NCBI GenBank assembly: GCA_030157785.1
Contig: JAOAUC010000061.1
Span: 62,001-126,000, forward strand
DNA from: Zoogloea oleivorans
Lineage (GTDB): Bacteria > Pseudomonadota > Gammaproteobacteria > Burkholderiales > Rhodocyclaceae
DNA length: 64,000 nucleotides
Reading direction: 5' to 3'
Positions 18,871 to 27,932 of this stretch are shown in pieces (position 1 is the stretch's first letter; each line of letters opens with the position of its first letter). The translations under genes were made by a program, and so were the position numbers. The notes under the pieces were generated by a model. It saw nothing but the letters and a program-made list of their open reading frames with translations, was not told the origin of the DNA and did no database searches.

Positions 18871-20328
18871 TCAGTCCTGTGCGTCTGCCAGCGGATCGGG
18901 GCGTAGCCAGCGCAGCAGGGTCTGGAACAGTTCTTCGATGTTCACCGGCTTGGCAATGAAGTCATTCATCCCGGCTGCGAGGCAGCGCTCCCGGTCCGGG
19001 GCGAAGGCGCTGGCGGTCATCGCAACGATCGGTGTCGCGCTGCGATCCACCAGTTGCCGGATTTTTCGGGTGGCTTCAAGCCCGCCCATTTTCGGCATCT
19101 GCTGATCCATCATGATCAGTGCGTAGTCGGTCGCACTGGCCTTCTCTATGGCCTCGATGCCGTTTTCGGCGATGTCGACCTTCAGGCCGATGTCCGTCAG
19201 CAGCATTTCCATCACTTCCCGGTTGATCGCATCGTCGTCCACAACAAGGACTCTGGCACCCCGATGGTCGCGCTGGAGGATTTGTTCTGCGTTGTCCGGC
19301 AGCTCGGGTGGTGCGGCACTTTCGAGCGGCTCTCCCTTGCCCAGCCGCACGTCCAGCCAGAAGGTGCTGCCCTGGCCGGGGATGCTGGTTACGCCGACCT
19401 CGCCGCCCATGAGCTGGATAATTTTCCGGGTGATGGCCAGGCCTAGCCCGGTGCCGCCGAATCTGCGGGTTGTCGAACTGTCGGCCTGCGTGAAGGCCTC
19501 GAAGAGTCGCGCCTGCCCGTCCGGCGCGATGCCGATGCCGGTGTCGATGACCTCGAAATGCAGCAGGTAGTCGTTGTCGGTTTCCGCACTGACGCGGCCC
19601 TTGAGGACGATGCTGCCCTCGGGGGTGAACTTGATGGCATTGCCCAGGTAGTTGATGAGCGCCTGCGCCAGGTGCGTGCGGTCGCCGCACAGGGCCTGCG
19701 GCATGTCCTGCATGTCGACACTGAGTTGCAGGCCTCTTGCGGATGCGCCGTTGGCGACGACTGCCAGCGTGTCGCCGATCATGTCGTCCAGCGTGAAGTC
19801 GGCGTGTTCCAGCACCAGCTTGCCGGCCTCGATCTTGGAGAAGTCGAGGATGTCGTTGATGAGGCTGCTCAGGTGGCGGCCCGACACTTCGATCTTGTCG
19901 AGCTGGTCGGCCTGCTTCGGGTTTACGCCGCCGCGGCGCAAGAGGTGGGCCATGCCCAGGATGCCGTTCAGCGGCGTCCGGATCTCGTGGCTCATGTTGG
20001 CGAGAAAGCTGGTCTTGGCGCGGTCGGCCGCCTGGGCCGCATCGCGGGCCGCCAGCAGTTCGGTTGTACGAGCGGCGACCAGTTCTTCGAGCCGCGCATT
20101 GAGGACGCTCAGTTGCTCGCGTGCCTCGTTGGCATCGTCGCGGGCGGCGCGCAATTCTTCGTTCTGCATCTCCAGCTCGACCTGATGAACCTGGAGTTCG
20201 TGCATCAGCCGCAGCGCATCGATTTCATCCGGGCAGGCGGTCGACTGCTGTTCCTGCACGAGACGCGCTTCGGCGTTCCGGCGCAGCCTGGCGGCCGCCT
20301 TGTGGCCGGGGGGCGGCTCAGTGCTCAC
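18871..20328 (-). CDS. Hybrid sensor histidine kinase with receiver domain
   Basis: A 485-residue cytoplasmic hybrid kinase. The GTG at 20328 is chosen because GGGAGG lies 7 bases upstream and the start overlaps the end of the CheB-CheR gene by 11 bp. Order: linker with [14 protein letters not shown] (about 41-54), coiled coil, HisKA with [10 protein letters not shown] (phospho-His 114), HATPase with [17 protein letters not shown] and GGTGLGLAI, then a C-terminal receiver ([13 protein letters not shown]; phospho-acceptor Asp near 408 in [11 protein letters not shown]). No sensor or membrane domain is present, so its input probably comes from the upstream CheB-CheR-PAS protein. Confidence 0.9.
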   Translation of the reverse strand: MSTEPPPGHKAAARLRRNAEARLVQEQQSTACPDEIDALRLMHELQVHQVELEMQNEELRAARDDANEAREQLSVLNARLEELVAARTTELLAARDAAQAADRAKTSFLANMSHEIRTPLNGILGMAHLLRRGGVNPKQADQLDKIEVSGRHLSSLINDILDFSKIEAGKLVLEHADFTLDDMIGDTLAVVANGASARGLQLSVDMQDMPQALCGDRTHLAQALINYLGNAIKFTPEGSIVLKGRVSAETDNDYLLHFEVIDTGIGIAPDGQARLFEAFTQADSSTTRRFGGTGLGLAITRKIIQLMGGEVGVTSIPGQGSTFWLDVRLGKGEPLESAAPPELPDNAEQILQRDHRGARVLVVDDDAINREVMEMLLTDIGLKVDIAENGIEAIEKASATDYALIMMDQQMPKMGGLEATRKIRQLVDRSATPIVAMTASAFAPDRERCLAAGMNDFIAKPVNIEELFQTLLRWLRPDPLADAQD

Positions 20329-22906
20329 GGCGTGCCTCCCTTTTGCGCAGGCGGGCTTCAAGTTGCTTGATGCCGGTGATGTCGATGAAGGTGACCACCA
20401 CGCCGTCGATCACGTTGTCCTGGGTGCGGTAGGGCATTATGCGCACCCGGTACCAGCGTCCGTCCTCGGTGCACACCTGTTTCTCGCTGAAGATCAGGGT
20501 GGTCAGCACGGCCGTCGCGTCGTCCTGCAGGGCGGGGTAGTCGAGGTCGGTGACAATGTCGGAAAGCGAGCGTCCGACGTCTCCGGGGATGAACTTGAAG
20601 AGATGCGTGGCGTGGGTGGTGAAGCGTCGCAGTTTCATCTCGTTGTCGAGAAAGATGGTGGCGATTTCCGTGCTGTTGAGCAGGTTCGTCATGTCGTTGC
20701 GCGCCCAGGTCAGATCGTCCACCTTGGATTGCAGCTCGGCGTTCATCGTTTGCAGTTCCTCGTTCATCGACTGCAATTCTTCTTTCGAGGTGGTGATTTC
20801 CTCATTGGTGACCTGGAGCTCCTCGTTGGCCGACTTCACCTCTTCCATGGACGACTGCATTTCTTCCTGGTTGACGCGCAGGGTTTCGCGGGTCTGGGCC
20901 AGTTCGACGGTCAGGGCATTCTCCCGGTCGGAGGCCTCGCTCTGGCGGGGTTTGTGGCGTCCCGGCATGGCCTTCACGTCGTTGAAGACGACGAGCACCC
21001 GGTTGCGCAGCGATTCCGGCTTGTTGATGCCCTGCACGGTGATGTTGACGGTTTGCATGCCGCCGTCAGTGGAGACCTGCAGGCCGTTCAGGTGAATGGG
21101 CTGGGGCTGGTGCAGGGCGTTGCGGATCACCCCGGTCAGCGCGTCGCGCAGGCCGTCGCGGGCCATCGCATGGATGTTGATGTTTACCTTGCCGGCGGGG
21201 GGTTCCAGGTACTTGCCGACGCGCCCGCTGATGTAGAGGATGTCGCCGTCGCTGTTGGTCAGTACCGCAGCGGGCGAGTAGTTCTGCTGGATGAGCTGGT
21301 TGGTCAGGTATTCGAGGCTGTCCCGGTAGTCCGGCCGTTCGCCGTCGATCACCACGCGGACTCCGGACGGCGTCCGCGCCGGGATGTCCATCCACGACGA
21401 GCCGGAGAGACGGTCGATGCGCTGGAAGATGTGGGTTTTCTTGTCGATGGGGGCAAACAGGTCAGTGAAGCCGCCAACGGTTTCGGCGCTGCCCAGTACC
21501 AGGATGCCTTCGCGGCTCAAGGCGTAATGAAACAGGGGCAGGATCTTCTTCTGCAGCTCGGGGCCGAAGTAAATCAGCAGGTTGCGGCAGGACAGGATGT
21601 CGAGCCGGGTGAAGGGCGGGTCGGAGACAATGTTCTGCGGCGCAAAGATGACCATCTCGCGAATGTCCCGGTCGACCCGGTAGTTACTTTCGTCGGCAAC
21701 GAAGTAGCGGGCCAGCCTTTCCGGCGTCACGTCGGCGGCGATATTGGCCGGGTAGCAGGCCTGGCGGGCCTTGTCGATGGCATCCACGTCCAGGTCGGTG
21801 GCGTAGATCTGCAGCGAGAAGTGCGCCTCGGGCTTGAGCTGCTCGAGCACCTCCTTGAAGACGATGGCCAGCGAATAGGCTTCTTCGCCGGACGAGCAGG
21901 CCGGCACCCAGGCGCGCAGGGCCTTGCCCTCCGGGTGCTTGGCGAGCAGGGCGGGAATGGCCGTGTCGCGCAGGAATTCCCACACGGAGGGGTCGCGAAA
22001 GAAGTTGGTGACGCCGATCAGTACTTCCTTGAAGAGCAGGTCGAGCTCTTGCGGGTTGTCGCGCAAGTAGCCCACGTAGTCGGCAATGCCGGCGATCTGG
22101 AGCAGGGCGATGCGTCGCTCGATGCGCCGGTACAGGGTGCTTGGCTTGTACAGGGACAGATCGTTGCCGGTGCGGTTGCGCAGCAGGACGATGATGCGCT
22201 CAAGGGCGCTTTGCTCGCCGGTCTGCGGTGCGGCGTTGGTCTTGAGGCCCGGCGGGGCGTGTCGCAGGTAGGCGGCAATGCGCGCCACCACTTCTTCTGC
22301 CGGGGCGACGATATCAACGACGCCGGCCTTGATGGCGCTGCCGGGCATGCTGTCGGCCTTGGCGCTGGCCGGGTCCTGGGCGAGGGTCAGGCCGCCTTTT
22401 TCCTTGATTGCACCGAGGCCGAGCATGCCGTCGGAACCCATGCCCGACAGCACCACGCCGATGGCTTTGTCCTGGCGGTCGTCGGCCAGCGTGCGCAGAA
22501 AGAAATCGATAGGCAGGCGCAGGCCGCGCTTTTCGGCGGGATCGAGCAGGTGCAGGACGCCGCGGAGCAGGGACAGGTCCTTGTTGGGCGGAATCACGTA
22601 AACGCAGTCGGGCCGGACCTCCATGCGCTCGCCGGCCTCGACCACCGGCATCGGGGTTGCACGCTGCAGAAGTTCAGGCAGATTGCTGGTGTGCTGCGGG
22701 TCGAGGTGCTGGACGATGACGAAGGCCATGCCGCAGTCGGCGGGGACATGGGACAGCAAGGCTTCGAGGGCTTCGAGCCCGCCGGCCGAGCAGCCGATGC
22801 CGACAATGGGAAAGTCGGCGTCCCGGGTACGGCTCCGGGCGGGGCGGGCCGCGTGTTCCGGGCTCGTCACGCTTTCAGCCGTCGTGACGCTGCTTTCTTT
22901 GACCAT
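20318..22906 (-). CDS. CheB-CheR-PAS fusion protein
   Basis: An 862-residue cytoplasmic fusion. Residues 33-215 are a CheB methylesterase with Ser40 (GCSAGG), His67 (VQHLDP) and Asp159 (SGMGSDG). Residues about 240-500 are a CheR methyltransferase with its N-terminal helical domain and [13 protein letters not shown] for SAM binding. A PAS-like segment follows ([22 protein letters not shown]), then a long coiled coil ([17 protein letters not shown] onward) and a final PAS ([19 protein letters not shown]). No receptor or CheA is nearby, so this is likely a non-chemotaxis signalling module working with the overlapping hybrid kinase. Confidence 0.92.
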   Translation of the reverse strand: MVKESSVTTAESVTSPEHAARPARSRTRDADFPIVGIGCSAGGLEALEALLSHVPADCGMAFVIVQHLDPQHTSNLPELLQRATPMPVVEAGERMEVRPDCVYVIPPNKDLSLLRGVLHLLDPAEKRGLRLPIDFFLRTLADDRQDKAIGVVLSGMGSDGMLGLGAIKEKGGLTLAQDPASAKADSMPGSAIKAGVVDIVAPAEEVVARIAAYLRHAPPGLKTNAAPQTGEQSALERIIVLLRNRTGNDLSLYKPSTLYRRIERRIALLQIAGIADYVGYLRDNPQELDLLFKEVLIGVTNFFRDPSVWEFLRDTAIPALLAKHPEGKALRAWVPACSSGEEAYSLAIVFKEVLEQLKPEAHFSLQIYATDLDVDAIDKARQACYPANIAADVTPERLARYFVADESNYRVDRDIREMVIFAPQNIVSDPPFTRLDILSCRNLLIYFGPELQKKILPLFHYALSREGILVLGSAETVGGFTDLFAPIDKKTHIFQRIDRLSGSSWMDIPARTPSGVRVVIDGERPDYRDSLEYLTNQLIQQNYSPAAVLTNSDGDILYISGRVGKYLEPPAGKVNINIHAMARDGLRDALTGVIRNALHQPQPIHLNGLQVSTDGGMQTVNITVQGINKPESLRNRVLVVFNDVKAMPGRHKPRQSEASDRENALTVELAQTRETLRVNQEEMQSSMEEVKSANEELQVTNEEITTSKEELQSMNEELQTMNAELQSKVDDLTWARNDMTNLLNSTEIATIFLDNEMKLRRFTTHATHLFKFIPGDVGRSLSDIVTDLDYPALQDDATAVLTTLIFSEKQVCTEDGRWYRVRIMPYRTQDNVIDGVVVTFIDITGIKQLEARLRKREARREH

Positions 22907-23037
22907 ACGTCAATCCAGTGGGGTGCGGCTTTGATTGTAGAGGCCGGTTGCGAGGCAGGCGGGAGGTGGCGATTCTCCGCTCCATTGATACCCGCTGCGC
23001 GATTATCTTCTATCTTCGCGCCCGGAACCGCCTGGGC

Positions 23038-23187
23038 TTACAAGGCGCGGCGTCCGCTGATGACCCTGAGCAGTACAACCACGATGGCGATTACCAGCAG
23101 GATGTGGATGAAGCCGCCCATGGTGGTCGAGGTGACGAGGCCGAGCAGCCACAGGATGAGCAATACGACAGCGATGGTGTACAGCAT
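23038..23187 (-). CDS. Lmo0937-family small membrane protein
   Basis: A 49-residue protein reading MLYTIAVVLLILWLLGLVTS then TTMGGFIHILLVIAIVVVLL and a basic tail RVISGRRAL, that is, two transmembrane helices split by a Ser/Thr-Gly turn. This is the Lmo0937/DUF5670 pattern, function unknown, often stress-induced. CGGAGGACATC precedes the ATG. It sits 15 bp downstream of the DUF883-like gene and is probably co-transcribed with it. The 130 bp between it and the CheB-CheR gene holds nothing I can support. Confidence 0.85.
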   Translation of the reverse strand: MLYTIAVVLLILWLLGLVTSTTMGGFIHILLVIAIVVVLLRVISGRRAL

Positions 23188-23202
23188 GATGTCCTCCGTT
23201 TT

Positions 23203-23547
23203 CTAGCGTGAGCGCAGCAGCCAGCTGATCAGCAGCCCGGCACCGACGGCGATGCCCAGCGCGGCAACCGGCTTGTTGCGGATGTGGGCGCTGCAGCTTT
23301 CGGCAAAGCGCGATTTGGCGTCCAGCAACTGGCGGCCTTTCGTGTCCATCCTTTCGGCGGCCCGGCTGGCGCTGCCGGCGAGTCTTTCGACGGCCTGGTG
23401 GGCGCCGGTGGCAAGCTGGTCGACGGCCGGGAGCGCGGCGTCCGAGGCCCGGTCAATGGCTCCGTGAAGGCTGTTGGTGGCTTGGTCTACCGAGCGGGCG
23501 AGCGTGCCGCCCAGGTCGTTTGTTCCCGTCATTGATGTACTTGCCAT
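23203..23547 (-). CDS. DUF883 (ElaB/YqjD-type) membrane-anchored protein
   Basis: A 114-residue protein. An amphipathic, Ala-rich helical region (about 15-85) is followed by a C-terminal anchor NKPVAALGIAVGAGLLISWLLRSR, the hallmark of the ElaB/YqjD/DUF883 group. E. coli YqjD and ElaB bind stationary-phase ribosomes at the inner membrane; that role is only transferred by similarity. ATG 23547 has AGGAGAATC upstream; the open frame extends further but without ribosome-site support. A second member lies at 58761. Confidence 0.85.
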   Translation of the reverse strand: MASTSMTGTNDLGGTLARSVDQATNSLHGAIDRASDAALPAVDQLATGAHQAVERLAGSASRAAERMDTKGRQLLDAKSRFAESCSAHIRNKPVAALGIAVGAGLLISWLLRSR

Positions 23548-23576
23548 GATTGATTCTCCTGTCTGATTGGGGGCGC

Positions 23577-23596
23577 GGGGGCCGGATGGGGCCCCC
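23577..23596 (-). terminator. GC-rich hairpin after the Cys-repeat gene
   Basis: GGGGGCC (23577-23583) and GGCCCCC (23590-23596) flank a 6-base loop, just downstream of the minus-strand gene that ends at 23609. There is no T run, so termination is uncertain. Confidence 0.4.
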
Positions 23597-23608
23597 CCGG
23601 GCCTGCGC

Positions 23609-24190
23609 TTACATCTGGCCGTTGCGGGCCTTGGCGTCCTTGATACAGGCAGCCTTCGGGTCGCCAGCCAGCGCGTCACACTTTTCCTTGGCGACGGCAT
23701 AGGCGGCGTCGCGCTTGTCCGAAGCGGCATCCTTGCGGACGGTGTTGGTCTTGTCGTGGGCGGTGGTGTTGGCGTCGTTGGTCTTTTCGACCACCTTGGC
23801 ATCGGCCTTGGCGGTCACGTGGGCGGCCTTGGCCTCCTTGACGCAGACGTCCTTGGCATTGCCGGCGGCGTCGTCACACTTTTCCTTGGCGACGTCATAG
23901 GCTGCATCGGCCTTGGCCATGCGGACTTCGTAGTTGTGCTTTTCGGACGGCTCGTAGCTGGCTTCGAGTTCGGCCTTGGCAACCTTCTCGTGGCCCTTGG
24001 CTTCTTCGACGCAAATGTCCTTGGCGTTGCCGCTCATCGGCTGGCAGGCGGCCTTGTCGGTCTTGTACTTGGCGGAGATCCCGTCCTTGGCGGCGCTGTA
24101 TTCAGCCTTCGACATGGGGGCGGCAATGGCTGCAGCGCTGAAGGTGAGGCAAACGGCAGCAGAGAGGGCGGCGAGAGTGAAGTTTTTCAT
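23609..24190 (-). CDS. Exported protein with three Cys-repeat units, function unknown
   Basis: A 193-residue periplasmic protein with a signal peptide ending near AAAIAAPMSK. The ATG at 24190 is 5 bases after AAGGA; another at 24196 overlaps that site. The mature part is mostly helical, Ala/Lys-rich, and contains three related units, each with two cysteines: CQPMSGNAKDICVEEAKG, CDDAAGNAKDVCVKEAKA and CDALAGDPKAACIKDAKA. Each pair is about 11 residues apart and could form a disulfide-closed helical hairpin. I do not recognise a named family. It has its own dyad promoter. Confidence 0.75.
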   Translation of the reverse strand: MKNFTLAALSAAVCLTFSAAAIAAPMSKAEYSAAKDGISAKYKTDKAACQPMSGNAKDICVEEAKGHEKVAKAELEASYEPSEKHNYEVRMAKADAAYDVAKEKCDDAAGNAKDVCVKEAKAAHVTAKADAKVVEKTNDANTTAHDKTNTVRKDAASDKRDAAYAVAKEKCDALAGDPKAACIKDAKARNGQM

Positions 24191-24251
24191 GATCATCCTT
24201 TTTTGGTTTGGCCGTCGTGGGGGGCACGATGTGGCTCGTTAACGCAAATCA

Positions 24252-24294
24252 AGGATGGACTGCTGGGCAGCAGGGGTCGGTGCGGTGGAGCACA
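24252..24294 (-). promoter_or_regulatory. Class II Crp-like promoter of the Cys-repeat gene
   Basis: On the minus strand the block reads TGTGCTCCACCGCACCGACC (24294-24275) and hexamer CATCCT lies at 24257-24252, in exact register. The start codon is 85 bp from the block. Confidence 0.7.
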
Positions 24295-24312
24295 CTGGAA
24301 GCGGGTATCGCT

Positions 24313-25071
24313 TCAGGCTGGTGGCTCTGTCTGGTGAAAGGCGAAGTTGCCGCCGCCGCTGCGCTTGATGCGGTACATGGCAGCGTCGGCGCGGGCGATG
24401 AGGGTGGCTGCATCGGTGCCGTCTTCAGGATAGAGCGCGATGCCGATGCTGGCGCTGATGGTGACAAGGAACTCGCCGATCGGCGCTGGTGCTGCGATGG
24501 CCGACAGCATCTTGCCGGCGACCATGGCGGCATCGCTGGCCTGGCTGACTTCGGTCAGCAGGGCCAGAAACTCGTCGCCGCCGTGGCGGCTGACGGCGTC
24601 CGAATTGCGCAGCACCGCGGCCATCCGGTTGGCCATGAGCTTGAGAATTTCGTCGCCCACAGCGTGGCCCCGGCTGTCGTTGATCTCCTTGAAATTGTCG
24701 AGATCGAGAAAGAAGACGGCGATGCGCGTGCTGCGCCGGCGTGCCAGGTTGATCGCGTTTTCGAGGCGGTCGAGCATCAGGCTGCGGTTGGGTGTGCCGG
24801 TGAGGGGGTCGTGCTGGCTGCTGCGGGTCAGCTCGTCGAGGTCGCTCAGGGCGTTCTCGGCGACGCTGTCGGCCTGCAGCGCAGCGATGACCAGGTTTTC
24901 GTTGGCATCGCGGAGCAGGTTGGCCCGGGTGACGTCGGAGTCATGCCGGGCCTTGTCCAGGTCGTCGTGGAGTTGCGCCAGTTCGGCCCGCAGTGCGTCG
25001 GCTTCTGCGTGGAGTCGGGCCAGCGTCAGCCGGGCGGCGGCCACCTTTTTTGTCTCAGGGGGCTTGGCCAC
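24313..25071 (-). CDS. Diguanylate cyclase (GGDEF)
   Basis: A 252-residue cytoplasmic protein. An N-terminal coiled coil (about 8-80) probably dimerises it; the GGDEF domain starts at DPLTGTPNRSLMLDRL. The active-site loop is intact (RHGGDEFLALL, GGDEF at 164-168), and RNSD at 155-158 matches the inhibitory RxxD site, so c-di-GMP synthesis with product feedback is expected. Last gene of the three-gene unit with the KaiC-like protein, 6 bp downstream of it. No sensory domain of its own, so KaiC or the small first protein may control it. Confidence 0.9.
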   Translation of the reverse strand: MAKPPETKKVAAARLTLARLHAEADALRAELAQLHDDLDKARHDSDVTRANLLRDANENLVIAALQADSVAENALSDLDELTRSSQHDPLTGTPNRSLMLDRLENAINLARRRSTRIAVFFLDLDNFKEINDSRGHAVGDEILKLMANRMAAVLRNSDAVSRHGGDEFLALLTEVSQASDAAMVAGKMLSAIAAPAPIGEFLVTISASIGIALYPEDGTDAATLIARADAAMYRIKRSGGGNFAFHQTEPPA

Positions 25072-25077
25072 GGCGGC

Positions 25078-26532
25078 TCAGACCGCTGTCAGGGGCGTCT
25101 CTCGGGCCGGCCGGCCGCCCAGTATGCCTTCGAGGCCACTGAGCATTGCGCCGATCCGGATGCCGTCGTCGTCGATAGTGAAGAGGTGCAGTTCGTCGGA
25201 GTGGGCGCTGGCCCGCACCTTGACCACGGCCATGGCGCGCAGCAGCCGGCTGCCCACCTCGACGTAACGATGCACGATGATGGCGTCGGTCAGGAAGGCG
25301 GTGCCGTAGGGGCTGAAGCGCAGATCGGTGTAGCGGTCTTCGAGTTCCGAGGTCATCAGCACCGTCACCCCGGTGCTGGCCAGCGCCGACACCAGGCGCG
25401 ACAGGGATTCGCGGAAGTCGTCGCGGAAGGTGGGGGCAAGGGCCAGTTCGAAACCCGACAGCGAATCGATGACCACCCGGCTGGCGCCCAGGCGCTGGAT
25501 CTCGTTGATGAGGAGCATGGCCATCTCATCGACGGACAGATCCGGCGCCCGGGTGTCGACGACGCCGATCCGGTCGCTGTCGATCAGCTCGGCAACGATG
25601 CGGCCGCGAGAGTGCCGCGAGCGCTGCTCGAAGGCGGCGATCACGCCGGTTTCGCCACAGCGTGCCCCTTCGGCCAGGAAGGCCGAGGCGAGGATGCTCT
25701 TGCCCGATCCGGACGGGCCGGCAACGAGCAGTGAGTAGCCCCGCGGCAAACCGCCACCCATCATCTCGTCGAGACCGGCAACGCCCATCTGCAGACGCTC
25801 AAGGCTGCTGGTTTCGGCGGGCGGCGCGAGGGGCCGTGGCGCAAAGACGTGGATGCCGGCGGCGCAGATGCGAAAGGTGTGCAGGCCCGCCAGAGTCGGC
25901 TGGCCGCGCATCTTCATGACCTCCATCTTGCGCACCATCGAGTTGCCCTGCACGCTCTGGCCAAGCCAGATGAGTCCGTCGGCAACGGTGAACACCGGAT
26001 CGTGATCGTCGGGGCTGGCGTATTCGCCGATCAGGAAGCTGGTGGCCTGCCAGCAGGTCATCAGCACGCCGAGGTTCTGGATGAAGTGCTGCAGGCCAAG
26101 GGAGGGGCTGCCGTCGGGCCTGGTGTTGCCGACCACCGAGCGGAAGGAGTCCACAAAGACGAGCCCCGGGCCATAGTTTTCGACCTCGGTGGCGATGCGC
26201 GCCAGCACCTTGTCGAGATCGCCGGAAGCGGCTTCGTCGGACAGGTCGATGAAGCGGATCGAGCGGTTGAGCTGCTCGAGGTCAAAAAAGGCGAACTGCT
26301 GCTGGTAGCGCAGCATCTTGAGCGGCGGCTCGCCGAGCACGGTGAAGTACAGGGCCGGACGCTCGGGCGTGGCCAGGGCGAACATGATCTGGTGGGCAAG
26401 GGTCGTTTTGCCGCAGCCGGGGGGGCCGGCGATCAGGTTGAAGGAGAACTCCGGCAGGCCACCACCGAGCACCTCGTCCAGACCGGGCACGCCGGTAGCC
26501 AGACGCTGGATTCTTGTCTTGCCTGTGTTCAT
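25078..26532 (-). CDS. KaiC-like double-domain ATPase
   Basis: A 484-residue RecA-fold protein with two tandem KaiC domains. Walker A motifs are AGPPGCGKT (35-43) and AGPSGSGKS (271-279); Walker B-type strands are LVFVDSFRS (about 124) and RVVIDSLSGFE. Domain starts share the typical TGVPGLDEVLGGGLP and MGVAGLDEMMGGGLP lead-ins. Cyanobacterial KaiC is a clock ATPase/kinase, but proteobacterial KaiC-like proteins are mostly stress- or signalling-related. No kaiA or kaiB is nearby. Its start overlaps the stop of the preceding small gene by 4 bp, and a diguanylate cyclase follows. Confidence 0.9.
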   Translation of the reverse strand: MNTGKTRIQRLATGVPGLDEVLGGGLPEFSFNLIAGPPGCGKTTLAHQIMFALATPERPALYFTVLGEPPLKMLRYQQQFAFFDLEQLNRSIRFIDLSDEAASGDLDKVLARIATEVENYGPGLVFVDSFRSVVGNTRPDGSPSLGLQHFIQNLGVLMTCWQATSFLIGEYASPDDHDPVFTVADGLIWLGQSVQGNSMVRKMEVMKMRGQPTLAGLHTFRICAAGIHVFAPRPLAPPAETSSLERLQMGVAGLDEMMGGGLPRGYSLLVAGPSGSGKSILASAFLAEGARCGETGVIAAFEQRSRHSRGRIVAELIDSDRIGVVDTRAPDLSVDEMAMLLINEIQRLGASRVVIDSLSGFELALAPTFRDDFRESLSRLVSALASTGVTVLMTSELEDRYTDLRFSPYGTAFLTDAIIVHRYVEVGSRLLRAMAVVKVRASAHSDELHLFTIDDDGIRIGAMLSGLEGILGGRPARETPLTAV

Positions 26533-26933
26533 GACGAGGTGTCCTGTGCGGCGTTGCCGCTGTTGGGGGTGTCACGCATCGACGGGAGCAGTCGCTCGGC
26601 GAGCTGTGCTCCGATCAGCCGGGTCAGGAGGTCGAAGAACATTTGCAGCAGGGCGATGTTGGCGGCAGCGGCGGTGGTGCTGGTTTGCTGGGACAGCAGC
26701 GTGTGCAGCGGCGCGAACTCGCCTTCGCGGACGGTGGCCTGGTGTACGCCGGCCAGCCAGGGGTAGTCGTTACGGGTCAGGTACAGGCTGCGCTTGTAGA
26801 GTGCCGCGACACCCCGCCGGCCGATGATCGGGGAGAGGGCCGCATCGACGCCGCGCCACATGGTGACTGCCGTGTCGGCTATCTGTCCGGGGCCTGCACC
26901 GTCCTCGGCCAGTCGCCTCAAAGTCGCTTGCAT
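26529..26933 (-). CDS. Hypothetical protein leading the KaiC-GGDEF operon
   Basis: A 134-residue soluble, mainly helical protein that I do not recognise. Notable stretches are MWRGVDAALSPIIGRRGVAALYKRSLYLTR and a helix near 85-115 (AANIALLQMFFDLLTRLIG), followed by a polar tail. The start at 26933 has GAGG upstream and lies 75 bp from a dyad block. The 4-bp overlap with the KaiC gene suggests a direct partner, for example an input adaptor. Confidence 0.75.
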   Translation of the reverse strand: MQATLRRLAEDGAGPGQIADTAVTMWRGVDAALSPIIGRRGVAALYKRSLYLTRNDYPWLAGVHQATVREGEFAPLHTLLSQQTSTTAAAANIALLQMFFDLLTRLIGAQLAERLLPSMRDTPNSGNAAQDTSS

Positions 26934-26984
26934 CGGGTATGCCTCATTCAATGGTTGCCGCAGAAAGAAATCGCCGTACGGCGA

Positions 26985-27027
26985 AGTCTGGATGTCGGTT
27001 GATTGTGCGTCGGTGTGCCAGCACACG
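26985..27027 (-). promoter_or_regulatory. Class II Crp-like promoter of the KaiC operon
   Basis: On the minus strand the block reads CGTGTGCTGGCACACCGACG (27027-27008), with hexamer CAGACT at 26990-26985 in exact register. The dyad core here is almost perfectly symmetric (GTGTGCTGGCACAC). Confidence 0.7.
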
Positions 27028-27046
27028 CCGGGGCCGGTGGAGGGGG

Positions 27047-27853
27047 TCAGCGTCGCGCCGGCAGCGGCGACCAGTCGGGGCGCGTGCTGCGTTCCGAGTC
27101 GACCACCACGATGTAACGACCCGGCGACCCGGTGGGGATGCGGTCGGCGCGCATCACCCACAGGTTGGCACCGCTGGCGAGGGCCCGTTCGTAGTCTTCG
27201 TCCAGCACGCCGCGGCGATCGAGGAAGTTGTTAAGTTCTTCGGGGATGCGAATGCAGCCTTCGGACTGGGCGGTGCCCAGCCGTTGCGCCCCGTGGTCGG
27301 GGTCGGTGGCGTGCATCTGCAGGCGCAGTACGCCCATGGCTCCGTCGCCCCAGCCCCGCGGGGCCTTCACCCAGCCCAGGTCGTAAATGCGCATTCCCTT
27401 GCTGCCATAGCCCCGGAAGCCGAGCTTGTTCTTGGTGCCCTCGGCGCGAAAGTCGGGATTGACCAGGGTGTGCGCATATACGCCCAGCGGCGTCGTGAAA
27501 TGCTCGAAGCGGCCCGGCAGGCCGGTGGATACCGGGGCGGCACCGACGAAGTCCCAGCCTTGCCCGTTGGCGCCCCAGTACAGCAGTGCTGCCTGCACCA
27601 TGGGGCTGCGGTCCACCAGCAGCACAAACTGCGGCGTGGTGATCTCAGTGCCCGCCGTTGCCAGGGCCTGGCGCAACTGGGTGGCGTAGTTGGCGCGCTC
27701 AACCGGCGGCGGGTCGAGGTGTGGCGTCACTTCCTGTGCAAACTCCGCCGCGAGGGGCGGTGGTGCCCCGTAGGCAGGGGGCAGCACCGCGATGCACAGC
27801 AGGGCGGCCAATCCGAGCCGGACGCCGGAAGGAAAGCAGAGGTGTTTGAACAT
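27047..27853 (-). CDS. L,D-transpeptidase (YkuD) family protein with altered motif
   Basis: A 268-residue exported protein with a signal peptide ending near PPAYGA. The YkuD domain includes TGLPGRFEHFTTPLGVYAH, His181 (LRLQMHATDPDHG) and Cys200. The family motif SHGC is here SEGC (Glu198), followed by IRIP as usual. The catalytic Cys and an upstream His remain, so cell-wall crosslinking is possible but may be altered. It lies 20 bp upstream of the KaiC operon promoter block; the OYE operon diverges from it. Confidence 0.82.
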   Translation of the reverse strand: MFKHLCFPSGVRLGLAALLCIAVLPPAYGAPPPLAAEFAQEVTPHLDPPPVERANYATQLRQALATAGTEITTPQFVLLVDRSPMVQAALLYWGANGQGWDFVGAAPVSTGLPGRFEHFTTPLGVYAHTLVNPDFRAEGTKNKLGFRGYGSKGMRIYDLGWVKAPRGWGDGAMGVLRLQMHATDPDHGAQRLGTAQSEGCIRIPEELNNFLDRRGVLDEDYERALASGANLWVMRADRIPTGSPGRYIVVVDSERSTRPDWSPLPARR

Positions 27854-27860
27854 GGCCTGA

Positions 27861-27903
27861 ATGGTGGGCGAAGCCTGACGTATCGTCTGTTCGGCAGCAT
27901 ACG
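27861..27903 (-). promoter_or_regulatory. Weak Crp-like promoter candidate for the L,D-transpeptidase gene
   Basis: A degenerate block (minus strand CGTATGCTGCCGAACAGACG, 27903-27884) is followed by hexamer CACCAT at 27866-27861 in the shared register. Predicted transcription would begin at about 27854, next to the ATG at 27853, implying a leaderless message or a coincidental match. Confidence 0.3.
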
Positions 27904-27932
27904 CTGGCGGCAGGGGGCCTCTTCGGCGCTTC

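Noticed and set aside
22942-22961. Possible dyad upstream of the CheB-CheR gene
   Set aside because: Only about 12 of 20 positions match, the core is lost, and the expected hexamer is ACCCCA.
20300-23206. 968-codon plus-strand open frame, and similar ones at 35505-38006 and 46328-48946
   Set aside because: They run opposite CheB-CheR, phosphoketolase and nifJ, all of which have intact catalytic motifs. The antisense translations look like random GC-rich sequence.
25078-26532. Circadian clock locus
   Set aside because: Only a KaiC-like ATPase is present, with no kaiA or kaiB, and such proteins are widespread in non-photosynthetic bacteria without clock function.
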